NCBI RefSeq assembly: GCF_900155585.1 | Contig: NZ_LT707416.1 | Location: 62,001-126,000, forward strand | Direction: 5' to 3' | DNA: 64,000 bases | Origin: Aedoeadaptatus urinae | GTDB taxonomy: Bacteria > Bacillota > Clostridia > Tissierellales > Peptoniphilaceae | The notes under the pieces: generated by a model | What the model saw: only the letters and a program-made list of their open reading frames with translations | Databases searched by the model: none | Told to the model about the DNA's origin: nothing | Translations under genes and position numbers: made by a program | Part shown: positions 1-7,653 of the stretch, in pieces | Layout of the letters: each line of letters opens with the position of its first letter | How positions within the stretch are numbered: the first letter of the stretch is position 1

Positions 1-1654
1 AGTCGCCCTCCGCTCCCTTCTCCGCGGAAAGGCTGAGGGTGCCGAAGAGTCGCGCTACGTGATTGTTGCCGCCCCGATCCGAGGGGACGAAGGCCCCCTC
101 CTCATAGGTGCTTGCCCCGGTAAAGTCAAGGGATGCACCCTCGGCGCTGGCCGTGGTCAGATCGCTGTCTTCTTCGAAATCGGCGAGGACATAGCTTTCG
201 GGCTCCGTGGCCAAGACGACACCCGCCTCCGGCACATAGGCTTTAAAATCGTCGAAGATCGCCCGGTCTTTTACAAAGGCGTAGGCCGCCACCTCCAAAT
301 AGCGCTGCTGGTCCTCTTTGCGGAGCACATTGCCCGTGTCCAGGGCCAAAGCCTCCAGCCCTTCCCGGTCCAGCCGGCCCCAGTTGGAATTAAATTGGCT
401 GTGATTGGCGTAATCCACCATGAGCTGGCCCCGCCAGGCGCGGGCACGCATGTATTGATCCATGCCCTCCAAGGAAGCCACGTCCTGATCCCATGCCCCG
501 GTGACGAGGAAGTAGGGCACGTCCAAAGCCACGGGACGGTCCCCGGGCTTGTACTGGCTGTCTGTGGGCGCCACGGCCAAGACTCCGGCCACGTTGAGGG
601 TCTTCGTCGCCTCTCCCGTGTCGGGATTGTAGGGGAGCTTCGCGAAGGAGGCCGCAATGGCCGCCGCCTCGCCGCCCCGGCTGTGGCCGCCGAAGTAGAT
701 TCTATCGGCATCGATGCGCTCCTTCAGCCTCGGATCCTCCGCCACCTTCACGGCGTGATCCAAGAGGCTCAGCGCCCTGGCGTCGTTTTCGCCGGAAAGG
801 CCCTTGCCCAAATAGGCGTTAAAGTGGGACTGCTCCACGGACTGAAAGGCCACGCCCCGGGCGGCCAGGTAGCGGCCCAAATACTCGTAGCCTCCCCTAT
901 TGTCTTCGATCATATTGTGATTGCCGTGAACGAAGACCACCAGAGGCGCATGCTTGACCCCCACGGGCAGATAGAGATCTCCCTCGTAGGGCACGTGGTC
1001 GGGGGTGTAGCCGAAAAACATTTCCCGCAAACGGTCTTGCCGCTTGGGCAGACTCATGTAGCGGCTGTAGCTTTCCTCGCCGAAGTCGTAGGCCTTCTTC
1101 GGGCCGTATGTAATTTTTTCCACCTTGTAAGAAGGGGGGATTTCTTTTTGCGCTGCGGCGAAATCCTTCCGGGTCTTGGGCCCCGGCCAGGCGCAGAGAA
1201 AGATCAGTCCCGCCATGAGCAGGGCGCCGAGGACGGTGCCCATGGGGAAGATTTTTCGCGCTCCGATTCCCAGGGCGAAGAGCCAAATCACCGCCACCAC
1301 CGCCGCCGTGGCCCCGTAGGTGTATGCGTCGGAGGAGGGACCTAGTGACGATGTGGATAGGATCACGTCGTTTACCATATAGGCCAGGAGGCCGAGCATG
1401 ATGAGCTCCGTGGCCGCCGGTGTCAGGACGGGGCGGGCCCACTTTCCGACGACAAAGAGAAGGGCCGTCAGGGCACAAAAATAGATCCCCCACAGGGCCG
1501 CATCGGCCAAAAGGTGGGGAATCTTTGCTTGAAAGTAAAAGCCGGGAAAGGCGTCCAGCAAAAAGAGCGCAAGAAAGGCAGCGAGCCACACCAGTCGCCC
1601 GCCGTTAAAGAGGCCGCTATTCAGCTTCTTCCATACTTGCTTCACTTGCTTCAT
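1..1654 (-). CDS. Membrane-anchored alpha/beta hydrolase (C-terminus cut by window edge)
   Basis: About 551 codons are visible and the frame runs off the left edge. The first ~190 residues form about five hydrophobic segments, so the protein is probably membrane-embedded. An alpha/beta-hydrolase core follows: an oxyanion-like segment VVFVHGNHN, a nucleophile elbow GGHSRGGE, a candidate acid in GAWDQDV and a candidate histidine in YANHSQFN. Chlorophyllase/PET-hydrolase-like esterases share this layout; the substrate is unknown. The ATG at 1652-1654 is chosen because GGAAAGGGG lies just upstream; it overlaps the last 38 bases of ricT, suggesting translational coupling at the end of the tmk-darA-holB-ricT operon. 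Confident as a hydrolase, not on substrate. Confidence 0.72.
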   Translation of the reverse strand, partial: MKQVKQVWKKLNSGLFNGGRLVWLAAFLALFLLDAFPGFYFQAKIPHLLADAALWGIYFCALTALLFVVGKWARPVLTPAATELIMLGLLAYMVNDVILSTSSLGPSSDAYTYGATAAVVAVIWLFALGIGARKIFPMGTVLGALLMAGLIFLCAWPGPKTRKDFAAAQKEIPPSYKVEKITYGPKKAYDFGEESYSRYMSLPKRQDRLREMFFGYTPDHVPYEGDLYLPVGVKHAPLVVFVHGNHNMIEDNRGGYEYLGRYLAARGVAFQSVEQSHFNAYLGKGLSGENDARALSLLDHAVKVAEDPRLKERIDADRIYFGGHSRGGEAAAIAASFAKLPYNPDTGEATKTLNVAGVLAVAPTDSQYKPGDRPVALDVPYFLVTGAWDQDVASLEGMDQYMRARAWRGQLMVDYANHSQFNSNWGRLDREGLEALALDTGNVLRKEDQQRYLEVAAYAFVKDRAIFDDFKAYVPEAGVVLATEPESYVLADFEEDSDLTTASAEGASLDFTGASTYEEGAFVPSDRGGNNHVARLFGTLSLSAEKGAEGD

Positions 1655-2492
1655 GGGGGCACCCCTTTCCGTGACAGGGCTTTCTCGAAACCTCCGATGC
1701 GGAAACGACGACGAACTCCACGCCGTCATCGGTTTCGATCTTCACCTTCACCAAGGCACGCAAGGTGTCGGTGCCGACGACCACGCCTTGGCCCTCGGAG
1801 GTATAGACCGTGCGACCAACGCGGGGCAGAATCTTTAAATTCTCCTCGTAGCCGTCCTGCTCGTAGCGCAGACAGCACAGGAGCCTGCCGCAGACGCCGC
1901 TGATGGCGTCGGGATTCAGGGAAAGGCCCTGATCCTTGGCCATGTTAATGGACACCGGGGCAAAGTCGCCGAGGAAGGTGGTGCAGCAGCATTCCCTGCC
2001 GCAGATGCCGATGCCGCCAACCAGCTTCGCCTCGTCTCTCACGCCGATTTGGCGCAGCTCGATGCGGGTGCGGAAGATCGACGCCAAATCCCGTACCAGG
2101 CCGCGAAAATCCACCCGGCCGTCGGCGGTAAAGTAAAAGAGCAGCTTGGAATTGTCGAAGGTGTATTCCGCGTTGATCAAATGCATCTTCAGGCCGTGCT
2201 CGCGAATCTTATCCTCGCACACCGCCATGGCCTCTCTGGCCAAATTTCTGTTTGCGGCGTTGCGCCTCTCGTCGTCCTCCGTAGCCGTACGAATAATGGG
2301 CTTCAGCTCGCCGACGATGGACTCTTCCTCCACCGCCTTGCGCTCGATGGCCACATAGCCGTACTCCACGCCGCGAGCCGTCTCCACAATGACCCCTTCG
2401 TCCACGGCGGGCGCCGCGTTCTTGGGATCGAAGTAATATATTTTTCCCCGGCGCTTAAAGCGTACGCCGACGACATCTCTCGTTTCTGTCAA
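1617..2492 (-). CDS. ricT: RicT/YaaT PSP1-domain protein
   Basis: This 291-residue PSP1-domain protein matches RicT (YaaT), a member of the RicA-RicF-RicT (Y) complex. In Bacillus that complex carries Fe-S clusters and affects RNase Y-dependent mRNA maturation. The cysteine-rich stretch GICGRECCCTTFLGDF and the later GVCGRLLCCLRYEQ, around residues 165-215, are the family hallmark. The extra C-terminal CHGKGCPHE is also cysteine-rich. The start is TTG at 2490-2492 after AAAGGAAC. The gene lies seven bases beyond the holB stop and its end overlaps the hydrolase start. The position after holB is conserved in Firmicutes. Confidence 0.92.
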   Translation of the reverse strand: MTETRDVVGVRFKRRGKIYYFDPKNAAPAVDEGVIVETARGVEYGYVAIERKAVEEESIVGELKPIIRTATEDDERRNAANRNLAREAMAVCEDKIREHGLKMHLINAEYTFDNSKLLFYFTADGRVDFRGLVRDLASIFRTRIELRQIGVRDEAKLVGGIGICGRECCCTTFLGDFAPVSINMAKDQGLSLNPDAISGVCGRLLCCLRYEQDGYEENLKILPRVGRTVYTSEGQGVVVGTDTLRALVKVKIETDDGVEFVVVSASEVSRKPCHGKGCPHEASEASMEEAE

Positions 2493-2498
2493 GTTCCT

Positions 2499-3329
2499 TT
2501 AGCCTCCCATAGTTAAAAGCAGCCATTCAAAGGCAAAGCTTTTATTTACATTCATGTCTATATAGCGACGCGCCTCGTAGAGGGCGTCGATGATCTCGTA
2601 AATTCGCGGACCCACAGACTGCGCCTGCTCGGCGATGAGGGTTCCGTAGTCCTGATTTTTTACCAGGGACACATCCCCTGTCTCGTACACCACGGCCATA
2701 TCCCTTAGGTAAGAGAGCATATAATCGAAAATTTCCGGCAAATGCTCCTTCTCTTCCTCGAAAAAATGGCGCGCAAAAAAAACTTCCTCCCGCCGTAAAA
2801 ACACCTTCTCCATTAATCGGTAGGTGCGGTGGCGCCGCTCGGGATCTCCCGGGGCCTCCTTCGCCTTTAAATCCAAAAAGCCCGCCCGGGAACGAACCGT
2901 GGGCAAGATTTTTTCGGGAGACGAAGACAGAAGCAGAAAGCGGGTCTTCGCCGGCGGCTCTTCCAGGACCTTTAAAAGGGCGTTTTGCCCCTCCGCCGTG
3001 GTGGCGTCGAAGTCCACGAAGAGAAAGACCTTGCCCCCCTCGCCGTAATCGGTCATGGCCGCCTGCTTAAGCACTCCTTCGATGCGCTCCTTCTTAATGG
3101 AGGCCTTGGAGGTTTTTTTCGTCGGGGCAATTTCGATATAGTCGGGATGATTTTCTCCCCGACCTTCCCCGGACAAAAAGAGCCGGCAGGAAGGGCACGC
3201 ACCGCAGGGCGCCTCTTCCCCTCGACACAGATAGCCCATAGCCAGGCGGCGGGCTTCCTTCAGCGCCTCCTCCCCCGCTCCCTTTAAGATATAGGCGTGG
3301 AGATGAGATTGAAAGAGTTCCCCGGTCAA
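2499..3329 (-). CDS. holB: DNA polymerase III delta' subunit
   Basis: A 276-residue clamp-loader subunit of the HolB/delta' type, which helps load the beta clamp at the replication fork. Visible features are a degenerate N-terminal P-loop region (YILKGAGEEALKEA), as usual for delta', a zinc-finger cysteine cluster around CGACPSC, and the AAA+ segment ALLKVLEEPPAKTRFLLLSSS with the downstream LPTVRSRA sensor motif. It is shorter than many homologues (around 320 residues), mainly in the C-terminal collar. The start is TTG at 3327-3329, overlapping the stop of the preceding DarA paralogue (TTGA), so the two are probably coupled. Confidence 0.9.
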   Translation of the reverse strand: MTGELFQSHLHAYILKGAGEEALKEARRLAMGYLCRGEEAPCGACPSCRLFLSGEGRGENHPDYIEIAPTKKTSKASIKKERIEGVLKQAAMTDYGEGGKVFLFVDFDATTAEGQNALLKVLEEPPAKTRFLLLSSSPEKILPTVRSRAGFLDLKAKEAPGDPERRHRTYRLMEKVFLRREEVFFARHFFEEEKEHLPEIFDYMLSYLRDMAVVYETGDVSLVKNQDYGTLIAEQAQSVGPRIYEIIDALYEARRYIDMNVNKSFAFEWLLLTMGG

Positions 3330-3601
3330 ATGCGTATGCCCTTGACCAAATCGATGGCAAAGACGTGGGCGCCGGCGTGGATGCTGTCCTTGTCGTCGCG
3401 ACTGCCGACGACGCGGTCCAAAATTTCTTTTAATTGGTCGTATTGCTCATTGGAGACGCCGATGACCACCGTGGTGTTGCCTTCCTTCAGAAAGCCCCCG
3501 GTGGAGGCCATTTCCGTCACGGCAATGTCCGCCTCCAATAATTCGTCGATGACCTCGCCGATAAAGCGGTCGGCGATAATCGCAAACACCATTTTATTCA
3601 T
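3326..3601 (-). CDS. Second, divergent c-di-AMP receptor-like protein (DarA paralogue)
   Basis: A 91-residue PII-like protein of the DarA/PstA (YaaQ) family. It keeps the STGGFLKEGNTT motif that forms part of the c-di-AMP pocket in PstA. The canonical C-terminal strand with RVGGAT is replaced by IHAGAHVFAIDL, and the central loop is shorter than in the upstream copy. ATG at 3599-3601 is preferred because AAGGGGGG lies just upstream; an in-frame codon further upstream would run into the neighbouring gene. It sits where Bacillus has yaaR, between darA and holB. It may bind a different ligand or form mixed trimers; both ideas are inference. Confidence 0.85.
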   Translation of the reverse strand: MNKMVFAIIADRFIGEVIDELLEADIAVTEMASTGGFLKEGNTTVVIGVSNEQYDQLKEILDRVVGSRDDKDSIHAGAHVFAIDLVKGIRI

Positions 3602-3611
3602 GATGCCCCCC

Positions 3612-3932
3612 TTAATAGCGACTGTATTCCGCGACGTCGAGAATAAATATGGTGGCGCCCCCGACGCGTACATTTAAAGGATAAGGCATAAAGGATTCCC
3701 CCGGCGACATAGCCAATGTCGACGGCTCCTCTCTCACGGAGCAGTTTTCTTCCATAATGTCGAAAAGCTCGTCCATGTCTTCTTCGTTAACGCCCATTAA
3801 AAGGGTCGTGTTGCCGGCTTTCAAAAAGCCCCCGGAGGAGGACAACTTCGTTACCCGAAAGCGCTTTTCCGTCAGGGCGTCGATTAAACCTGCGGCGTCT
3901 TGATCTTGCACGATAGCAAATATAAGTTTCAT
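3612..3932 (-). CDS. darA: Cyclic-di-AMP receptor DarA (PstA/YaaQ)
   Basis: A 106-residue PII-like signalling protein. The start MKLIFAIVQDQDA, the motif SSGGFLKAGNTT and the C-terminal NVRVGGATIFILDV are all typical of DarA/PstA, a trimeric cytoplasmic c-di-AMP binder whose downstream partner is not well defined. It follows tmk with a four-base overlap and precedes a shorter paralogue, giving two PII-like genes in tandem. The order tmk-darA-holB-ricT is conserved in Firmicutes and supports the call. Confidence 0.93.
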   Translation of the reverse strand: MKLIFAIVQDQDAAGLIDALTEKRFRVTKLSSSGGFLKAGNTTLLMGVNEEDMDELFDIMEENCSVREEPSTLAMSPGESFMPYPLNVRVGGATIFILDVAEYSRY

Positions 3933-4549
3933 CTGAACCGGTACTCCTTTTCAATGGCTTCTATACAGCTTTTAAGGACCTGCTCCGCATCCCGCGATGC
4001 GTCGATAAGGACCAGCTCCTCCTTCAGCTGATTGGCTAAAATTCTGTAATACTCCTCCACCGTGTCCATGATCCGTCGATCGGACTCTAAACGGTCGGCG
4101 AGGCGATCCTTCATGCGGCTGTCTCCGGTGCCCTTGGGCACGTCTAAGTAAAGGGTGATATCGGCCTTTAAGCCGTCGGTGGCAAAGGCGTTGACGGCCT
4201 CCACGGCTTGTATCCCCAGTCGGCGACACAGGCCCTGATAGACGAGGCTGGAAAAAACATAGCGCTCGCACAGGACGAGACTCCCCGCCTCCAGTGCCGG
4301 GAGGATCACTTCTTCCACATGTTGGGCGCGCGAGGCCGCGTACAAGAGGGCCTCGCACCGCGGGTGCATGGCTTTGTTTTCGGGATCCAATAAGATCTTT
4401 CGAATGTCTTCCGAGATCGCCGTGCCGCCGGGCTCCCGCGTGTGGAGGACGTCGACGCCTTTTTCTTCAAAATAGTGTCGAATGCCTTCCGCCACCGTGG
4501 ATTTGCCTGAGCCGTCCGGCCCTTCGATGACGATAAATAATCCCTTCAA
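3929..4549 (-). CDS. tmk: Thymidylate kinase
   Basis: A 206-residue dTMP kinase that phosphorylates dTMP to dTDP. The P-loop GPDGSGKST is at residues ~9-17, the substrate-binding TREPGGT at ~37-43 and the CERYVFSSLVYQG segment near residue 95. The start is TTG at 4547-4549 with an upstream GAGGGGGTG. It is the first gene of the minus-strand housekeeping operon; a TATAAT lies 24 bases upstream. Length and motifs are ordinary for the family. Confidence 0.95.
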   Translation of the reverse strand: MKGLFIVIEGPDGSGKSTVAEGIRHYFEEKGVDVLHTREPGGTAISEDIRKILLDPENKAMHPRCEALLYAASRAQHVEEVILPALEAGSLVLCERYVFSSLVYQGLCRRLGIQAVEAVNAFATDGLKADITLYLDVPKGTGDSRMKDRLADRLESDRRIMDTVEEYYRILANQLKEELVLIDASRDAEQVLKSCIEAIEKEYRFR

Positions 4550-4572
4550 AAAAGAAACACCCCCTCGCTCCC

Positions 4573-4578
4573 ATTATA
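4573..4578 (-). promoter_or_regulatory. Putative -10 box of the tmk operon
   Basis: TATAAT on the minus strand, 24 bases before the tmk TTG start. No good -35 hexamer is seen at the usual distance, so the call rests on the perfect -10 box and its position. Confidence 0.45.
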
Positions 4579-4675
4579 ACATAGCTTTTGTCCCTTTAGG
4601 CTCAGGGAAAATCCCTTCAACTCCCCCGGGAACCTTCCCCGTTTTTATACCTACAGTATATCACGGCCCCCTCGG

Positions 4676-4704
4676 TTGAACGTAGTGACAAATTGGAGTA
4701 TACT
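4676..4704 (+). promoter_or_regulatory. Rubrerythrin promoter
   Basis: TTGAAC (4676-4681) and TATACT (4699-4704) are separated by exactly 17 bases and lie 40 bases upstream of the rubrerythrin ATG. They read as a vegetative sigma-factor promoter. Confidence 0.75.
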
Positions 4705-4744
4705 GAGGGCAACCGCAGAAACTATAGGAAGTTAGGAGGACACT

Positions 4745-5326
4745 ATGTCATTAAAAGGTACGAAAACCGCAAACAATCTGTTGATCTCTTTCGCAGGAGA
4801 ATCACAAGCCACTGCACGCTACACCATGTACGCAAAGCAAGCGGACAAAGATGCTTCCGTTCAAATTAAAAACATCTTCTTGGAAACTGCACGCAACGAA
4901 GAAGAACACGGCAAGCGCTTCTTTAGATACTTAATCGACGACTTCAACGAAGACGAACTGGAAGTCAAATGGGACTACCCCGTCGCCTTGGGCAGCACGG
5001 AATTAAACCTGAAAAACGCCGCCGCCGGCGAAGACGGTGAAGCCACCGATATGTATCCCGAATTTGCGAAAATTGCTCGGGAAGAAGGCTTCGACGACAT
5101 CGCCGACAACTGGATCGAAATCGCCGAAGTGGAAGAAGCGCACCGCGATCGCTACCTGAAGCTTTTGGAAAACGTCAAGGAAGGCAAGCTCTTCAAGCGC
5201 GACGAAGTCGTTCTTTGGAAATGCAACAACTGCGGCTACATTCACGAAGGCAAGGAAGCGCCGGAAAAATGCCCCGCATGCTTCCACCCGCAAAAATGGT
5301 TTGAAATCTTCGTCGAAAACTATTAA
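4745..5326 (+). CDS. rbr: Rubrerythrin
   Basis: A 193-residue non-haem di-iron peroxide-scavenging protein, typical of anaerobes. The N-terminal four-helix ferritin-like domain holds the family motifs ESQATARY and ETARNEEEHGKRF, with EEVEEAHRDRY-like residues (EVEEAHRDRY) in the third helix. The C-terminal rubredoxin knuckles are CNNCGY and CPACFHP (residues ~160-182). The RBS GTTAGGAGGA precedes ATG. The gene has its own promoter and a strong terminator, so it is monocistronic. Codons look adapted for high expression. Confidence 0.97.
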   Translation: MSLKGTKTANNLLISFAGESQATARYTMYAKQADKDASVQIKNIFLETARNEEEHGKRFFRYLIDDFNEDELEVKWDYPVALGSTELNLKNAAAGEDGEATDMYPEFAKIAREEGFDDIADNWIEIAEVEEAHRDRYLKLLENVKEGKLFKRDEVVLWKCNNCGYIHEGKEAPEKCPACFHPQKWFEIFVENY

Positions 5327-5339
5327 AATGAATTGAAAC

Positions 5340-5373
5340 CAAGCACCAAAGCCGCGGCTTCGGTGCTTTTTTC
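5340..5373 (+). terminator. Rho-independent terminator after rubrerythrin
   Basis: An AAGCACC...GGTGCTT stem with an inner AAGCC/GGCTT pairing is followed by a run of Ts. Confidence 0.85.
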
Positions 5374-5388
5374 ATGAAAGGAGAAGGT

Positions 5389-5688
5389 ATGGACAGAAAC
5401 GAACGGGTCGCCGCCATGGAAACCATCTTAAACGATCACAGCCGTGCCGTGGCCGAGTTTAAAGAGGCCCTGGACGCCTTTGAAAAGGCCCAGGACGCCT
5501 TCGACGTCTTGGACAGGTACTACAGCTCCCAGGATTGGTTCGACGACGTGGACGCCTACGACGAGGGCGAGATCACCGTGGACTGCGGCGTCCTCACCGA
5601 GGATGCGGTCTACGATTTAATCGGCGAAAATTTCGAAATGGCCAAGGAGATGATTCGCCTGGCCAACGCCATATTACAAAAGCACTAG
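5389..5688 (+). CDS. DUF4298-family protein
   Basis: A 99-residue acidic, mostly helical protein. The central and C-terminal segment with DEGEITVDCGVLTEDAVYDL matches the DUF4298 family found in Firmicutes; no function is established. ATG at 5389 is chosen because GAAAGGAG (5377-5384) precedes it; an in-frame ATG at 5374 has no such signal and sits in the preceding terminator. It has no obvious partner and is followed by a terminator that starts inside its last codons. Confidence 0.8.
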   Translation: MDRNERVAAMETILNDHSRAVAEFKEALDAFEKAQDAFDVLDRYYSSQDWFDDVDAYDEGEITVDCGVLTEDAVYDLIGENFEMAKEMIRLANAILQKH

Positions 5689-5709
5689 GCAGTGACGCTT
5701 AGTGCTTTT
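5677..5709 (+). terminator. Bidirectional terminator between the DUF4298 and DEAD-box genes
   Basis: AAAAGCACTA / TAGTGCTTTT is a perfect 10-bp stem that includes the DUF4298 stop codon. T-rich tracts on both strands let it serve the convergent helicase gene too. Confidence 0.75.
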
Positions 5710-5760
5710 TCTTTTAAGGAAATATCCTCACTCTATTTTATTTTTCATCCACCGAAAAGA

Positions 5761-7401
5761 TCAGTCTCTGTAGGTCCGCACGTGGTAGGTTTTACCGCGG
5801 CTCTTCATGCCGTCCAATTGCTCGATGGCGCTCTTCGCGGCCTTCTTCGGCACCTCGATGACGGTGTGGTGATCGCGAATCAAAATATTGCCTACGATGT
5901 CGGCGCCCAGATCCGTTTCCTTTTTAAAGATGGCGAGAACGGCCTTGGGATTGATGCCGTCTTTTCTGCCCTTGTCCATATAGAGCTTGGCGTTGTTGGA
6001 AAAGCGCTTCTTGCCGCCCTTTTCCTTCTTCTCCTTGCCCTTGCGGTCTTTTCTCAGACCCCGGGCACGGAATTTCTTGCCGTAGTCCACCTCATCCAAG
6101 GCGTCGTGCTTCTTCGACTGGCTGCTGTCGTCTAAAAGCTTTAGTAGGGCGGCGGAAATTTCCACGGCGCCGTATTCCAGGCGGAGCATGCTTTCCACCA
6201 TGGGCTTGTACTCGGAAAGATCCGCCTCGGCATCGAGAAGCTCGGCTACCTTGCCCTCCAGGCTTTCACGCTTGTTCACGTCCATTTGCTCCATGGTGGG
6301 CAGCTCCATGTAAGAGAGATCGGCCTTGGTGTAGCGGACGATGTCTTCCAGCTTGTAAATATCCCGGCCCACGATAAAGGAGAAGGACAGGCCCTTGCGC
6401 CCTGCCCGGGCCGTACGGCCGATGCGGTGAACGTAGTATTCCTCGTCCTGAGGCAGGTCGTAGTTCACCACCATGTCCACGTCGCCGACATCGATGCCCC
6501 GCGCCGCCACGTCCGTGGCGACCAGCATGTCGATGGAGGAGTTTCTGAAGCGCTTCATGACAGAATCACGCTGGTTCTGCTTCAAGTCCCCGTGAAGGCC
6601 GTCCACGGCATAGCCGCGGGAAGCCATTTCGCTCACCAAAGCGTCGACGCGGCGCTTGGTGTTGCAGAAGACGATGGCCAGGGTGGGATCGTAGATATCC
6701 ACGAGGCGGCTTAAAATTTCCGGCTTCATGGAGGCCTTCATTTCCAAATAGTACTGCTCGATGTTTTCCACGGTGAGCTGCTTGTGCTTAATGCGAATGA
6801 TCTCCGGATCCCTTTGGAATTTACGGGAGAAATCCATAATGTCCTTTTCCATGGTGGCGGAGAAGAAGCAGGTCTGGCGGTTATCCGGCGTCTCGTCTAA
6901 AATGGTGCGCATGTCGTCGCGAAAGCCCATGTCGAACATTTCGTCGGCCTCATCCAAGATGGCGATAGACAGATTATCGAAGCGCAGGGTCTTTCTGCGC
7001 ATATGGTCCATGACCCGGCCCGGGGTGCCCACGACGATTTGCACGCCGCCTTTTAAGGCGCGGATTTGTCGGTCGATGCTGGTGCCGCCGTAGACGGGCA
7101 GAATCTTCACGCCCTTTTTATAGGCGCCTAAATTGGCCAGCTCGTTGGCCACTTGCAGGCAAAGCTCACGGGTGGGGCAGAGCACCAGACCTTGGAGCGG
7201 GCCCTTCTTTTCCACCCGCTCCAGCATGGGAATGCCGTAGGCGGCGGTTTTGCCCGTGCCGGTCTGGGCTTGGGCGATGACGTCTTTGCCTTCCAAAAGG
7301 GGCGCCATGCTCTGAGCTTGGATCGGCGATGCTTCCTCAAAGCCCATGGCCTCGATGCCCTTTAAAATGGCTTCCGACAGATTAAATTCATTAAATTTCA
7401 A
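5761..7401 (-). CDS. DEAD-box ATP-dependent RNA helicase
   Basis: A 546-residue CshA/DeaD/DbpA-type helicase that remodels structured RNA, often in ribosome assembly or cold adaptation. Motifs: AQTGTGKT (I), PTRELCLQ (Ia), LDEADEMFD (II), FFSATM (III), VATDVAARGID (V) and HRIGRTARAG (VI). After a basic linker (RKDRKGKEKKEKGGKKR, ~430-447), a C-terminal DbpA-like RNA-binding domain covers the last ~75 residues. The start is TTG at 7399-7401 after AGGAGG. The short leader contains an intrinsic terminator, so expression is probably attenuated. It is monocistronic. Confidence 0.93.
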   Translation of the reverse strand: MKFNEFNLSEAILKGIEAMGFEEASPIQAQSMAPLLEGKDVIAQAQTGTGKTAAYGIPMLERVEKKGPLQGLVLCPTRELCLQVANELANLGAYKKGVKILPVYGGTSIDRQIRALKGGVQIVVGTPGRVMDHMRRKTLRFDNLSIAILDEADEMFDMGFRDDMRTILDETPDNRQTCFFSATMEKDIMDFSRKFQRDPEIIRIKHKQLTVENIEQYYLEMKASMKPEILSRLVDIYDPTLAIVFCNTKRRVDALVSEMASRGYAVDGLHGDLKQNQRDSVMKRFRNSSIDMLVATDVAARGIDVGDVDMVVNYDLPQDEEYYVHRIGRTARAGRKGLSFSFIVGRDIYKLEDIVRYTKADLSYMELPTMEQMDVNKRESLEGKVAELLDAEADLSEYKPMVESMLRLEYGAVEISAALLKLLDDSSQSKKHDALDEVDYGKKFRARGLRKDRKGKEKKEKGGKKRFSNNAKLYMDKGRKDGINPKAVLAIFKKETDLGADIVGNILIRDHHTVIEVPKKAAKSAIEQLDGMKSRGKTYHVRTYRD

Positions 7402-7418
7402 ACGTTCCTCCTCGTTTC

Positions 7419-7446
7419 AAAAAAAAAAGCAGTCCCGCGGACTACT
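7419..7446 (-). terminator. Leader terminator (attenuator) before the DEAD-box gene
   Basis: On the minus strand AGTAGTCC pairs with GGACTGCT across a three-base loop and is followed by ten Ts. It ends within 20 bases of the helicase TTG and directly precedes the SD. No other minus-strand gene lies upstream for it to terminate. Confidence 0.7.
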
Positions 7447-7483
7447 CAGTTGGTTTGTTTATCTGATTATTTCACTTCTTTCT

Positions 7484-7512
7484 ATTATGAAGGATGGCGG
7501 CGACAATTGCAA
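7484..7512 (-). promoter_or_regulatory. DEAD-box helicase promoter
   Basis: On the minus strand TTGCAA (7512-7507) and CATAAT (7489-7484) have a 17-base spacer. The start of transcription would be near 7477, about 75 bases before the TTG start, placing the terminator-like hairpin inside the leader. Confidence 0.6.
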
Positions 7513-7653
7513 GGCTTTCGGAAAAAGATTTAATGTTTAAGTCTCGGTTAAGATTTTTTAAAAGGCGAAAAAACCCCCCGCAATTTTTTGTCTTGTGCTA
7601 AACTTAAAGTAGACTGCTTTGGATGAAAACAAGGCGTGAAAGGAGTTTCCCGA

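Noticed and set aside
59-1345. Long plus-strand open frame (428 codons) at the left end
   Set aside because: Its composition is that of an antisense shadow. The minus strand has a hydrolase with ordered catalytic motifs, membrane helices and RBS across the same bases.
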